DNA of 64,000 nucleotides from CAIWHR01 sp963717695 (GCA_963717695.1 CAVQWR010000003.1:434001-498000); one strand, 5' to 3'. Shown: positions 27,655-38,660, counted from the stretch's first letter. Notes: generated by a model not told the origin, from the letters alone. Translations and numbers: made by a program.

Positions 27655-28722
27655 TCAAGCAGCGGCGCGGGCTGCGCGCGATTCGGCATGCACGGCGTCG
27701 ACCAGTGCCGCGACATTGTCGGGCGGCGTCGTCGGCAGGATGCCGTGGCCCAGGTTGAAGATGTGCCCGGGCGCGGGCCCCGCCGCGCGGACGACCGCGA
27801 TCGCTTCACGGCGCACGGTCTCGGGATCGGTGAGAAGCACCATCGGGTCGAGGTTACCCTGCAGCGCGATCCGCGCGCCGTGCGTGCGTCGTGCGTGCGC
27901 GAGATCCGCGGTCCAGTCGAGCCCGACCGCCGATGCGCCGCACTGCGCGATCGCGTCGAGCCATTGCGATCCACCCTTGGTGAATACGATCGTCGGCACG
28001 CGATGCCCGTCCGGCGCGGGACGGAGCGCCGCCAGCACGGCGCGCATCGACGCGAGGGAGAACCGCTCGTAGGCGGAGGTCGACAGCAGCCCGCCCCAGG
28101 TGTCGAACACCATCACGGCATCCGCACCCGCGGCGATCTGTTCGTTGAGATACGTTGCGACCGCTTCCGCGTTGACGTCGACCAGACGCTGCAGAAGCTC
28201 GGGTCGGCCGAACGCCATCCGGCGCACGTTGCCGAAATCGGCACTGCCGCGGCCTTCGATCATGTAGCACGCCAGCGTGAACGGGCTGCCCGAGAACCCC
28301 AGCAGCGGCACGCGCCCCTTCAGTGCGCGCTTGATCTCGGCCACGGCGTCGAACACGTAGCGGAGCTTCGCCATGTCGGGCGCACGCAGCGCGGCGATCG
28401 ACGCCTCGTCGGCGGTGGTTTGCGCAAAGCGCGGACCTTCGCCTTCGGCAAAGCTCAGTCCCAGCCCCATCGCGTCCGGGACCGTCAGGATGTCCGAAAA
28501 CAGGATCGCCGCATCGAGGGGAAACCGGTCGAGCGGCTGCAGCGTGACCTCGGTCGCGAGCGACGGGGTCTGCGCGAGCTCGAGAAAGCTGCCGGCCCTG
28601 GCCCGCGTCGCGTTGTATTCGGGCAGATAGCGGCCCGCCTGGCGCATCAGCCAGACGGGGGTGTGCGGGGTGGGCTCGCGGCGAAGGGCACGCAGCAGGG
28701 TGTCGTTTTGGAGTGTCGGCAT
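27655..28722 (-). CDS. hemE: uroporphyrinogen decarboxylase
   Basis: Decarboxylates uroporphyrinogen III to coproporphyrinogen III in heme synthesis. A 355-residue cytosolic enzyme with signatures PVWLMRQAGRYLPEYNATRA, ILFSDILTVPDAMGLGLSFA, LGFSGSPFTLACYMIEGRGS and FNLGHGILPTTPPDNVAALV. Met 28722 gives the usual start (MPTLQNDTLLRALRREPTPH); a longer frame to 28776 adds unconserved residues. Placed upstream of priA on the same strand. Confidence 0.97.
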   Translation of the reverse strand: MPTLQNDTLLRALRREPTPHTPVWLMRQAGRYLPEYNATRARAGSFLELAQTPSLATEVTLQPLDRFPLDAAILFSDILTVPDAMGLGLSFAEGEGPRFAQTTADEASIAALRAPDMAKLRYVFDAVAEIKRALKGRVPLLGFSGSPFTLACYMIEGRGSADFGNVRRMAFGRPELLQRLVDVNAEAVATYLNEQIAAGADAVMVFDTWGGLLSTSAYERFSLASMRAVLAALRPAPDGHRVPTIVFTKGGSQWLDAIAQCGASAVGLDWTADLAHARRTHGARIALQGNLDPMVLLTDPETVRREAIAVVRAAGPAPGHIFNLGHGILPTTPPDNVAALVDAVHAESRAARAAA

Positions 28723-28798
28723 CGTGGAGGAATGAAAGTGGGTTCTGCCGCCGGATGGACCCGACGGCGGTGGCAAGCGTCGTGCGTTGGAAAGGGAA

Positions 28799-29671
28799 TC
28801 AGGCCGCGAGCGCGCGGCCGGTCAGTCGCTCCAGCACCGCGAGCGGCGAGCATTCCGGATTGGCAAGTGCAGCCACCGGGAGGTGAATCGTCTGCTCCAG
28901 CATGAATTGTCCCGATACCGCGGCGTGCATGACCTGGTCGGAAAAGCAGATCCACGTCGTGCCCGGCGCGAACGGCACGGTCTCCTGCGCGCAGTCGCGC
29001 TGGTACGCGAGATCGGCCTTCGCGCAGTCGTGGAGGCCGAGCATCAGGTGATCGTACGGCGTGCGCCGGCCCTTGGTCACGAAGAGCGCGCGCAGCACGG
29101 CCGAAGACCCCGGCAGTTCGCGCCGGATCCGCGGAAGAAATGTCCGCGCCATCGCTTCGAAGGGCTCGCCCACCCGCCAGACGCGCGGCAGCGCCGGATT
29201 GACATTCGTGAAGATGCGCAGGATCCGTTCGCCACCGTTGGGCCGCGACGGAAAGGCGTCGATGTGCAGGCGCGAATCGTCCTTGCGCCACGAGACGTCG
29301 CGTCCGACCGCCGGCTGCGGGCGATAGCTCGTGCGGGCGCGGGTGAGGTGGTTCGCGTACGTCGGGAACAGTGCGCCGACGAGGCCCGTCGCCAGCGCGG
29401 CGAACCGCGCGACCATCGCGGCCATCGCCGCGAGATCCGAAGCGCTTCCCGCGGCGCCCTTGAGCGCGCCGCCGTCGAGGCTGATGTTCTTCGCGCGGCC
29501 GTCCGACCACGCGGTCGACAGAAAGCGCCGCTCCGCTTCGGTCAGGGCAAAGGCGAGCCGTGGCAGCGCGAGCACCTGCCCTTCCTCGAGCTGGCGCGTC
29601 AATCGCGCCTGCACGTCCGGCGCGAGCGCGGGGTGCCAGTCGGCGATGTCGAGGTTGACGATCGACGACAT
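28799..29671 (-). CDS. kdoO: Kdo hydroxylase family Fe(II)/2-oxoglutarate dioxygenase
   Basis: A 290-residue protein of the Kdo 3-hydroxylase family, which hydroxylates Kdo of lipid A-linked inner core to Ko. Recognisable parts are ERRFLSTAWSDGRAKNISLD, SRLHIDAFPSRPNGGERILR with the HxD iron motif, YDHLMLGLHDCAKADLAYQ and MLEQTIHLPVAALANPECSP with the distal histidine. Its start overlaps the gltD stop by one base (TGATG), so it is translationally coupled to nitrogen assimilation genes. The family assignment is from sequence pattern; activity is inferred. Acceptor synthesis (waaA) lies elsewhere in the window. Confidence 0.82.
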   Translation of the reverse strand: MSSIVNLDIADWHPALAPDVQARLTRQLEEGQVLALPRLAFALTEAERRFLSTAWSDGRAKNISLDGGALKGAAGSASDLAAMAAMVARFAALATGLVGALFPTYANHLTRARTSYRPQPAVGRDVSWRKDDSRLHIDAFPSRPNGGERILRIFTNVNPALPRVWRVGEPFEAMARTFLPRIRRELPGSSAVLRALFVTKGRRTPYDHLMLGLHDCAKADLAYQRDCAQETVPFAPGTTWICFSDQVMHAAVSGQFMLEQTIHLPVAALANPECSPLAVLERLTGRALAA

Positions 29672-31107
29672 CAGCGCGGGAGGTCGGTCCTGCCCATCAG
29701 GAACAGGTCGACGCTGCGCGCGCACTGGCGCCCCTCGCGAATGGCCCACACGACGAGCGACTGTCCGCGGCGCATGTCGCCGGCGGCAAAGACCTTGGGC
29801 ACCGAGGTCGCGTAGTCCTCGGTGTCGGCGCGAACGTTGCTGCGCGCGTCGCGCGCCACGCCGAGCGCCTCGAAGAGGCCGCCGGACTGCGGACCGACGA
29901 ACCCCATGGCGAGCAGCACGAGATCCGCCTTCAGCTCGAATTCGCTGTCCGGCATCTCGACCATCTTCATCCGGCCGTCGGCGTCCTTCTTCCACTCGAT
30001 GCGTGCGGCGACGAGCTTCTCGACCCTGCCGTTCCTGCCCTCGAAGCGCTTGGTCGCCACCGACCAGTCGCGCGCGCAGCCCTCCTCGTGCGACGACGAG
30101 GTGCGCAGCTTGATCGGCCAGTACGGCCACACCAGCGGCTTGTCCTCGCATTCGGGAGGCTGGGGCAGAAGCTCGAACTGCGTCACCGACAGCGCGCCCT
30201 GCCGGTTGGACGTGCCCACACAGTCGGACCCGGTGTCACCGCCGCCGATGACGACGACGCGCTTGCCCGTGGCGAGGATCTGTCCCTTCACCGCATCGCC
30301 GGCGACGACCTTGTTCTGCTGCGGCAGGAAGTCCATCGCGAAATGCACGCCCGCGAGCTCGCGTCCCGGCACGGGAAGGTCGCGCGGCGCCTCGGCCCCG
30401 CCGGCCAGCACGACGGCATCGAAATCGGCGAGAAGCGCGGCACCGGTCACGTCCTTGCCGACGTTGACGCCGGGACGAAACTCGACGCCCTCGATCGACA
30501 TCTGCGCCATGCGCCGGTCGATCAGGTGCTTTTCCATCTTGAAATCGGGAATGCCGTAGCGCAGGAGGCCGCCGATCCGGTCGGACTTCTCGAACACGAC
30601 GACGTCGTGTCCGGCGCGTGCCAGCTGCTGGGCGCAGGCAAGGCCCGCGGGGCCCGAGCCGATCACCGCGACGCGCCGGCCCGTCTTCGCCTCCGGCGGC
30701 TGCGCGACGACCCAGCCCTCTTCCCAGCCCTTGTCGATGATGAAGTGCTCGATCGACTTGATCCCGACGGGGTCGTTGTTGATGTTGAGCGTGCACGCGG
30801 CCTCGCACGGCGCCGGGCACACGCGGCCGGTGAACTCCGGGAAGTTGTTCGTCGTGTGCAGCACGTCGAGCGCCGCGCGCCACTCCTTGCGATAGACGAG
30901 GTCGTTCCAGTCGGGGATCACGTTGCTGATCGGGCAGCCGCTCTGGCAGAACGGGATGCCGCAATCCATGCAGCGCGCGCCCTGCTTCGACGCGTCGTCG
31001 TCCGCGAGTGCCAGCACGAACTCGCGATAGGACTTCACGCGCTCGGCAACGGGCAGCGACGCCTCCTGGATCCGCTGCAGCTCGAGGAAACCGGTGATCT
31101 TGCCCAT
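29671..31107 (-). CDS. gltD: glutamate synthase (NADPH) small subunit
   Basis: Supplies electrons from NADPH to GltB. A 478-residue protein with the N-terminal iron-sulfur domain ARCMDCGIPFCQSGCPISNV, the second cysteine set FTGRVCPAPCEAACTLNINN, the FAD motif RVAVIGSGPAGLACAQQLAR and the NADPH motif KRVVVIGGGDTGSDCVGTSN. It is uninterrupted and ends MGRTDLPR. The ATG immediately follows the gltB stop with no gap, and kdoO overlaps its end. Confidence 0.97.
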   Translation of the reverse strand: MGKITGFLELQRIQEASLPVAERVKSYREFVLALADDDASKQGARCMDCGIPFCQSGCPISNVIPDWNDLVYRKEWRAALDVLHTTNNFPEFTGRVCPAPCEAACTLNINNDPVGIKSIEHFIIDKGWEEGWVVAQPPEAKTGRRVAVIGSGPAGLACAQQLARAGHDVVVFEKSDRIGGLLRYGIPDFKMEKHLIDRRMAQMSIEGVEFRPGVNVGKDVTGAALLADFDAVVLAGGAEAPRDLPVPGRELAGVHFAMDFLPQQNKVVAGDAVKGQILATGKRVVVIGGGDTGSDCVGTSNRQGALSVTQFELLPQPPECEDKPLVWPYWPIKLRTSSSHEEGCARDWSVATKRFEGRNGRVEKLVAARIEWKKDADGRMKMVEMPDSEFELKADLVLLAMGFVGPQSGGLFEALGVARDARSNVRADTEDYATSVPKVFAAGDMRRGQSLVVWAIREGRQCARSVDLFLMGRTDLPR

Positions 31108-34100
31108 TTATGCCGCCTCGCGCTGCTTGGATGGCGTTCCCGCCTTCGCCGGCGCCTGCTTTCGCGTGCATTTCGGTCAGCGCGCGCCGGTATTCGTGCG
31201 GGAACACCTTGACGAAGCGGCCGCGCGACGCCTCCCAGTCGTCGAGGATCGCGAGCGCCCGGGTGCTGCCCGTGAAGCGCAGGTGCCGCTCGATGAGCTC
31301 GCGCAGCAGCGATTCGTCCGAACGTGTCGCGTGCCGCAGGCACGCCTTGCCCGCGAGCGCCTGCGCCGTCTCGTCGACGATCTGCTCCGCTTCGGAGCGC
31401 AGCGGCTCGAGTGCCACCATCGCCGGATTGCAGCGCGACGCGAACGTGCCGTCCACGTCGTAGACGTAGGCGATGCCGCCGCTCATGCCGGCCGCGAAAT
31501 TGCGGCCGGTGGGGCCGAGCACGACGACGGTACCGCCCGTCATGTATTCGCAGCCGTGGTCGCCGGTGCCTTCGACGACGGCGACAGCGCCCGAATTGCG
31601 CACGCAGAAACGCTCGCCCGCGACGCCGCGGAAATACGCTTCGCCTGCAATCGCGCCATACATCACCGTGTTGCCGATGACGATGTTGTCCTCGGGCTTC
31701 GCGGGGCAGGAGGGATCCGGATAGACGACGATGCGCCCGCCGGAGAGGCCCTTGCCGACGTAGTCGTTGGTGGCGCCCTGCAGCTCGAACGTGATGCCGC
31801 GCGCGAGAAAAGCGCCGAAGCTCTGTCCGGCGATGCCGTCGAACGTGACGTGGATCGTGTCGTCCGCAAGGCCGGCGTGGCCGTAGAGTCGCGCGACGGA
31901 GCCCGACAGCATCGCGCCGACCGAGCGGTGCGCGTTGCGGATCCGGTAGGCGAGACGCACGGCATCCTTGCGCTCGAGCGCCGGCGCCGCCGCCGCGATC
32001 AGCGCGTGATCGAGCGCACCGGCGAGACCGTGGTCCTGCGTTTCGCAGTGGCGGCGCGCCACTTCCGCCGGCATCGCCGGCTGATGGAAGACGCGCGTGA
32101 AATCGAGTCCCTTTGCCTTCCAGTGGTCGATGCCGGGGCGCGTGTCGAGAAGATCCGAGCGGCCGACAAGATCAGCGAACTTCGCGATGCCGAGCTTCGC
32201 CATCAGCTCGCGCACTTCCTCCGCGACGAAGAAGAAGTAATTGACGACGTGCTCGGGCTGCCCCGTGAAGCGCTTGCGCAGCTCCGGATCCTGCGTCGCG
32301 ATGCCGACCGGGCACGTGTTGAGGTGGCACTTCCGCATCATGATGCAGCCCTGCGCGACCAGCGGTGCCGTCGAGAAGCCGAACTCGTCGGCGCCCAGCA
32401 TCGCGCCGACGACGACGTCGCGGCCGGTCTTGATCTGGCCATCCACCTGTACGGCGATGCGCCCGCGCAGGCGGTTCAGCACCAGCGTCTGCTGCGTCTC
32501 GGCGAGCCCGAGCTCCCACGGGGTTCCCGCGTGCTTGATCGAGGACACCGGGGAGGCGCCGGTGCCGCCGTCGTGTCCCGCGATCGTCACGTGGTCGGCC
32601 TTCGCCTTGGCGACGCCGGCGGCGACCGTGCCCACGCCCACCTCGGAGACGAGCTTCACCGAGATCGACGCCGCCGGATTCGCGTTCTTGAGATCGTGGA
32701 TCAGCTGCGCAAGATCCTCGATCGAGTAGATGTCGTGGTGCGGCGGCGGCGAGATCAGGCCCACGCCCGGCACCGAGAAGCGCAGCGTCGCGATGTACTC
32801 CGACACCTTGTGGCCGGGCAGCTGCCCGCCCTCGCCGGGCTTCGCGCCCTGCGCCATCTTGATCTGGATCTGGTCGGCGCTCATCAGGTACTCGGCCGTC
32901 ACGCCGAAGCGGGCCGACGCCACCTGCTTGATTTTCGAGCGCAGCGAATCTCCTTCCTTCAGCGCGACGTCGACCACCGCGGCCGGAATGCGCGACATCA
33001 GCGATTCGCCCGCCTTGACGAGCGGGTAGCGGCGCGCGTCCTCGCCGCCTTCACCGGTATTCGACTTGCCGCCGATGCGGTTCATGGCCACCGCGAGCGT
33101 CGTGTGCGCCTCGGTCGAGATCGAGCCGAGGCTCATCGCGCCCGTCGCGAAGCGCTTGACGATGTCGGCGGCCGGCTCGACCGCGTCGAGCGGCAGCGGT
33201 GTCGCTGCGTACTTCATCTCGAACAGACCGCGCAGCGTCAGCATCCGGCGCGTCTGGTCGTTGATCAGCTTCGCGTAATCCTTGTACGTCGCGTAGCTGC
33301 CGGCGCGCGCCGCATGCTGCAGCTTCGCGATCGAATCCGGCGTCCACATGTGCTCCTCGCCGCGGACGCGGTACTGGTATTCGCCGCCCGCATCGAGCGC
33401 GCCGGCGAGCAGCGCGTCGTGGCCGAAGGCGCCCGCGTGCAGACGCGCGGCCTCCTCGGCGACCTCGAAGAGGCCGATCCCCTCGATGTTGCTCGCGGTC
33501 CCGGTGAAATACTTGTCGACGAACTCCCGGGTGAGCCCGACCGCCTCGAAGATCTGCGCGCCGCAATACGACTGGTAGGTCGAGATGCCCATCTTCGACA
33601 TCACCTTGTACAGCCCCTTGTTGATCGCCTTGATGTAGCGGTATTCGGCGTCGCGCGGCGACGCGCCGTCCACCAGCGCAGGCAGCGTCGCCAGCGTTTC
33701 GAGCGCGAGGTACGGGTGGATCGCTTCGGCGCCATACCCCGCGAGCAGCGCGAAATGGTGCACTTCGCGCGCCGAGCCCGTCTCGACGACGAGGCCCGTG
33801 CTGGTGCGCAGGCCCTTGCGCACGAGATGCTGGTGCACGGCGGCGGTCGCGAGCAGCGCGGGGATCGGCAGCTGCTCCGCCGACACCCTGCGATCGGAGA
33901 CGATGAGGATGTTGTAGCCGAGGTGGATCGCGTCCTCGGCCTCGGCGCAAAGCGATGCCAGCGCCGCTTCCATGCCGTTGCCGCCCCACGCCGCGGGGTA
34001 GCAGATGTCGAGCTCGTACGACTTGAACGCCCCACCGGTGAAGAGCGCGATGTGGCGGATCTTCTCGATGCCTTCCGCGGTGAGGAGCGGATGCTGCGCC

Positions 34101-35815
34101 TCGAGTCGCGGCGGCGGGTTCGTCTCGTCGATGCCGAGCAGGTTCGGGCGCGGGCCGATGAACGTGACGAGCGACATCACGAGCTCCTCGCGGATCGGAT
34201 CGATCGGCGGGTTGGTCACCTGCGCGAACAGCTGCTTGAAGTAGTTGTAGAGGACTTTCGGCCGGTCCGACAGCACGGGCAGCGCCGCATCGTTGCCCAT
34301 GGAGCCGGTCGGCTCCTCGCCGTCGCGCGCCATCGGCGCGAGGATGATCTTGACGTCCTCCTGCGTGTAGCCGAAGGCCTGCTGGCGATCCAACAGCGCG
34401 ACCTCCGGCGGCGGCGGCGACGCGGGTTCGGGCAGCGCATCGAGCGCAATCCGCGACTGCGATATCCAGTCGCGGTACGGGCGCGCCGTCGCGAGCGTGC
34501 GCTTCAGCTCGTCGTCGTCGATGATGCGGCCCTGCTCGGTGTCGACCAGCAGCATCTTGCCGGGCTGCAGCCGCCACTTCTTGACGACCTTGCGCTCGGG
34601 GATGTCGAGCACGCCGACTTCGGATGCCATCACGACGTAGTCGTCGTCGGTGACGATGAAGCGTGCCGGCCGCAGGCCGTTGCGGTCGAGCGTCGCGCCG
34701 ATCTGGCGGCCGTCGGTGAACGCCATCGCCGCGGGACCGTCCCACGGCTCCATCAGCGCGGCGTGGTACTCGTAGAACGCGCGGCGATCCTCGTCCATCA
34801 GCGGATTGCCGGCCCACGCCTCGGGGATCATCAGCATCATCGCGTGCGCCAGCGAATAGCCGCCCATCACGAGGAGCTCGATCGCGTTGTCGAACGACGC
34901 CGAGTCCGACTGGCCGTCGTAGATGAGCGGCCAGATCTTGTCGAGGTCGGCTCCGAGCACCGCGCTCGCGATGCCGTGCTGGCGGGCGCGAATCCAGTTC
35001 ACGTTGCCGCGCAGCGTGTTGATCTCGCCGTTGTGGCAGACGAGCCGGAACGGGTGCGCGAGGTCCCACGTCGGGAACGTGTTGGTGGAAAAGCGCTGGT
35101 GGACCATCGCGAGCGCCGACACCATGCGCTCGTCCTTGAGATCGAGAAAGTACTCGCCGACCTGGTGCGCGAGCAGCATGCCCTTGTAGACGAGCGTGCG
35201 CGACGACATCGACGGGACGTAGAACTCCTTGCCGTGGCGCAGCTTCAGCGCCTGGATCGCGTGGCCCGACTTCTTGCGGATGATGTAGAGCTTGCGCTCG
35301 AGCGCGTCCTGGTCCATTTCGTTCGACCCGCGCGCGATGAAGACCTGGCGGATGATCGGCTCGACCTCCTTCGTGCGCAGCGACAGCCCGCTGTTGTCGG
35401 TGGGGACGTCGCGCCATCCGAGCAGGATCTGGCCTTCGCCGGTGACGGCGCGCTCGATCTCCTGCTCGCAGGCCATCCGCGACGCGGGCTCCTTGGGCAG
35501 GAACACCATGCCGACGCCGTACTGCCCGACGGCAGGCAGCGTGAGCCCCTGCGCGCCGCACGCCTTGCGCAGGAACATGTCGGGGAGCTGGATCAGGATG
35601 CCGGCACCGTCGCCCTGGAGAGGGTCGGCGCCGGTGGCGCCGCGATGCGAGAGGTTGCGCAGGATCGCGAGCGCCTGCGAGACGATCGCGTGGGTCTTCT
35701 GGCCCTTGATGTGCGCGATGAATCCGAGTCCGCACGCATCGTGCTCGTTGGCCGGGTCGTAGAGCCCCTGACGGCCTGGTACCGAATCCCGCTGACCCGC
35801 GAAAACTTGATCCAC
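31108..35815 (-). CDS. gltB: glutamate synthase (NADPH) large subunit, frameshift in the last codons
   Basis: Transfers the glutamine amide to 2-oxoglutarate. About 1568 residues, starting MDQVFAGQRDSVPGRQGLYD. The mature N-terminal nucleophile is Cys28 in NEHDACGLGFIAHIK. The central and FMN domains contain AGHDGGTGASPVSSIKHAGT and GADEFGFSTAPLVAQGCIMM, the 3Fe-4S cysteines are in CIMMRKCHLNTCPVGIATQ, and the C-terminal beta-helix is recognisable in GGTVVVLGPTGRNFAAGMSG. Near 31135 one extra base shifts the end; removing it gives TPSKQREAA and a stop abutting gltD. The length is 1569 codons plus one base, in agreement. Confidence 0.97.
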
Positions 35816-36123
35816 GATGACCTCACCGGCGACTTTTTGCGGAGGCCGGGGTGCGCAAAGCGCCGCCCGACCCGCGTTTCGCCAAACAGGGGCGAAACCT
35901 ACGGATATTATCTACGATGTTGCGATGCGGCAACCCGTTCCCCGTCATATATGGGCCGGGGCGCAACACCACCCGCCCGGCGGTCGTCCGGATCGGAGCA
36001 AAATACTTGCGCCGTGGGTAGTCTTAGGCTTTAATCTGAACAAAAGCGGCTAGATGCTTGTTGCAACATCCAAAACGGCATAACCGGGCGCGCTCTTTAG
36101 GACAACATCATCAGGATTCCGAC
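35816..36123. other. divergent intergenic region, gltB / lipoprotein
   Basis: A 308-base gap carrying both promoters. An inverted repeat with arms GTTGC and GCAAC at 35919-35934 is followed, reading toward gltB, by GATAAT. A possible -35 TTGCCG overlaps the repeat, so the repeat may be a regulator site for gltB. The lipoprotein promoter is annotated separately at 36007-36035. I see no gene in this stretch. Confidence 0.5.
36007..36035 (+). promoter_or_regulatory. sigma-70 promoter of the lipoprotein gene
   Basis: TTGCGC at 36007-36012 and TTTAAT at 36030-36035, spaced 17 bases, about 90 bases before the ATG at 36124. It is the best -35/-10 pair in this gap on the plus strand. Confidence 0.5.
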
Positions 36124-37485
36124 ATGACCCAAACCCGCCTTTTCCGCACATGGCTGCGTCCGCTTGCCGGAGTCGCCGCGCTTGCCGGCATGCTCGCGCT
36201 TTCCGCCTGCGGCGGCGGCAGCGGGGCGCCGAACAACCCGTATACGCCGCCGGGTACGGTGGCCGGGCCGCTGACGATCCTGCCGCAATCCGTGACCATT
36301 TACTCGGGTGTCCCGGCGACGCTGACGATCAGCGGCGGTGTCCCGCCATATTCGGCGTTCTCGTCCAATGCAACGGTCCTGCCGGTATCTCAAAGCGTCT
36401 CCGGCTCGACACTGCTTCTGCTCGCCAACAGCGTCGGCGCCACCACGAACGTCGTCGTTGACATACAGGACGCAGCGGGCGACCGCACCGGCACGACGGC
36501 GAGCCCCTCCGCAAGCGTGACGGTCAGCCCGGCGCCATTGCTTCCAAGCGGCATCACCGTGCTGCCGAACGGTGACTGCGCGGGTGCCAACAACCTTTGC
36601 TCAGGCGGCACCGGCACGGCATCGGTCGTGGTGACCGCCCCGGGCGGCGCGGGCATCGCGGGCCGCCAGGTCCGCTTCGACGTCGTCGCGGGAAGCTACG
36701 CGATCCAGACCGCCAATCCTGCGCTGCCGCTCGCGTCGACGCTTACCGTCGTCACCGACGCCAACGGCAATGCGAGCGTCGGGCTCGTGGTCAATGTCAA
36801 TGCCTCCACACAGGTCGCGACCATCCGCGCGACGGATGTCACGACCGGCAACCAGGTCACCGCCAACTTCACGATCCAGCAGGTCACCGACGGATCGGCG
36901 GTCCTGTCGGTCATTCCGACCGGCAACACGACGATCACCGGACCAACCACGACGACGTGCTCGACCGGCGCGGACGTCGCGTACTACATTTTCGGGGGCA
37001 CTCCCCCGTATACGGTCGCCGCGTCGTTCCCGCAGGCGGTCTCGCTCTCCGGAGTGCCGGTGTTCAGCAACGGCGGGCATTTCGACGTGCTGACGAACGG
37101 CTCGTGCTTCACCAACATGCAGTTCGCGATCACGGATGCCACCGGGCGCACCATCCCGGGCAGCGCATCGCCGACGCTGTCGAACGTGGTCGGCACGACG
37201 GCGCCGACGCCGCCGCCGGCGCTTACGGTCAGCCCGCCCTCGGTCACTATCACCGCACCGGCGTCGTGCGTGGGCAAGACGTTCAACTTCGTTCCGGTTG
37301 GTGGTACCGGTTCCTACAGCGTCTCGGCGAGTCCGTCGGGCCCGGTCATTACCTCGGTGCCTGCTCCTCCGACGTCGGGGGCGGTCGTGTCGGTCACCAC
37401 CGTCCCGAGCGGTGTCACGACGATCACGTTCGTCGATCAAAGTTCGCCGCAGAAGACCGTGTCCGCGACGATCACCTGCCCCTGA
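36124..37485 (+). CDS. large secreted lipoprotein with Ig-like repeats
   Basis: A 453-residue lipoprotein. The lipobox is visible in LAGMLALSACGGGSGAPNN, with lipidation at the Cys of LSAC. The mature part is Thr/Ser/Val/Gly-rich and built of beta-sandwich-like units. GVPATLTISGGVPPYSAFSS is echoed by YYIFGGTPPYTVAASFPQAV and FNFVPVGGTGSYSVSASPSG, three repeats of a PPY-type hinge. A bacterial Ig-like unit near GTASVVVTAPGGAGIAGRQV to TLTVVTDANGNASVGLVVNV separates them. Ten or so cysteines, partly paired, suggest disulfides. No enzyme domain is seen. It has its own promoter and terminator and stands alone between gltB and aroB. Confidence 0.7.
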   Translation: MTQTRLFRTWLRPLAGVAALAGMLALSACGGGSGAPNNPYTPPGTVAGPLTILPQSVTIYSGVPATLTISGGVPPYSAFSSNATVLPVSQSVSGSTLLLLANSVGATTNVVVDIQDAAGDRTGTTASPSASVTVSPAPLLPSGITVLPNGDCAGANNLCSGGTGTASVVVTAPGGAGIAGRQVRFDVVAGSYAIQTANPALPLASTLTVVTDANGNASVGLVVNVNASTQVATIRATDVTTGNQVTANFTIQQVTDGSAVLSVIPTGNTTITGPTTTTCSTGADVAYYIFGGTPPYTVAASFPQAVSLSGVPVFSNGGHFDVLTNGSCFTNMQFAITDATGRTIPGSASPTLSNVVGTTAPTPPPALTVSPPSVTITAPASCVGKTFNFVPVGGTGSYSVSASPSGPVITSVPAPPTSGAVVSVTTVPSGVTTITFVDQSSPQKTVSATITCP

Positions 37486-37524
37486 TTGGAACGCCGAGAA
37501 GTCAACCCCGGCCGATCCTGCATG

Positions 37525-37554
37525 GAAGAACGGCGCCTGTCGGCGCCGTTCTTC
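37525..37554 (+). terminator. intrinsic terminator after the lipoprotein gene
   Basis: A 13-base-pair stem starting GAAGAACGGCGCC with a TGTC loop, followed by TTTGTCC. It lies 40 bases after the stop codon and 26 bases before the end of the convergent aroB gene. It can also serve aroB weakly. Confidence 0.85.
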
Positions 37555-37579
37555 TTTGTCCTTCCGGGTCCCGGACTTC

Positions 37580-38660
37580 TCAGGTCACGACCGTCGTGAG
37601 CTCGGGGAGTGACACGTCGCTCGTGACGTATGCGTCACCAAGCGCGCGCAACAGCACGAATCGCATGGCGCCGGCCGCGACCTTCTTGTCACGGCCCATG
37701 AGCTCGAGGTAGCGGGCGGCGCCGAGCGGTGCCCCTTCTACCGGCAGGCGCGCGCGCACCAGGAGATCGCGAAGTCGTCGGGTATCGCTTTCCGGCAACG
37801 TACCGATCCGCGTCGACAGCCGCGCGGCCATCACCATCCCGGCTGCCACGGCCTCGCCGTGCAGCCACTCGCCGTAGCCTGCGCCCGCCTCGATCGCGTG
37901 ACCGAAGGTGTGTCCGAAATTGAGGAGCGCGCGCAGGCCCGCCTCGCGCTCGTCCTGCGCGACGATCTCCGCCTTGATCGCGCAGCTGCGGTCGATCGCG
38001 CGCGTCAGGGCGTCGGGATCGCGCGCGAGCAGGTGCTCGATGTCGCGCTCGAGCGCGCCGAAGAACCCGGCGTCGCGAATGGCGCCGTATTTCACCACTT
38101 CCGCGAGTCCCGCGCGGAGCTCGCGCTCCGGAAGCGTCGCGAGGCATGCAGGATCGATCAGCACGGCGCGCGGCTGGTAGAACGCGCCGATCATGTTCTT
38201 GCCGAGCGGATGGTTGACGCCGGTCTTGCCGCCGACGGAGGAATCGACCTGCGCCAGCAGCGTCGTCGGCACCTGCACGAACGGCATGCCGCGCTGGTAG
38301 ATTGCGGCGGCGAATCCCGCGAGATCGCCGACGACCCCGCCGCCCAGCGCGATCACCGTGGTCGCTGCGCTCGGCGCGGCATTCGAGGAGACGCGTGAGG
38401 ATGTCCTCGAGCGTGCGCAGCGTCTTGTGCGCCTCGCCGTCGGGAACGAGGATCGCCTCGCTCGCGATGCCCGCGTCGGACAGCGCCGCGCGCAGCGGCG
38501 CGAGCCAGAGCGCGGCGACCACCGGATTGCTGACGACGACTGCCCGCGGGGCCGGCAGAAGCGGCGCGAGCAGTCGGCCGGCTCCGCCCAGGATGCCGGC
38601 GCCGATGTGGATCGGATAGCTGCGGTCGGCGAGGCCGACCGTGCGGGTGAGCATTGGCAT
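37580..38660 (-). CDS. aroB: 3-dehydroquinate synthase, one frameshift
   Basis: Converts DAHP to 3-dehydroquinate in the shikimate pathway, NAD-dependent. The first segment MPMLTRTVGLADRSYPIHIG to LRTLEDILTRLLE is followed in another frame by VIALGGGVVGDLAGFAAAIY, VPTTLLAQVDSSVGGKTGVN, NMIGAFYQPRAVLIDPACLA and LLNFGHTFGHAIEAGAGYGE. One extra base near 38387 restores the frame, giving a protein of about 359 residues, the family length. The start overlaps the aroK stop by one base. Confidence 0.95.

Noticed and set aside
30236..31107. GltB-GltD fusion protein suggested by a frame running past the gltB end
   Set aside because: The overrun follows from one extra base near 31135 and reads gltD in the wrong frame; the correct frame ends just before the gltD ATG.
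31094..36034. Very long plus-strand open frame opposite gltB
   Set aside because: Antisense shadow of the glutamate synthase gene; codon pattern and low-complexity composition are not those of a real protein.
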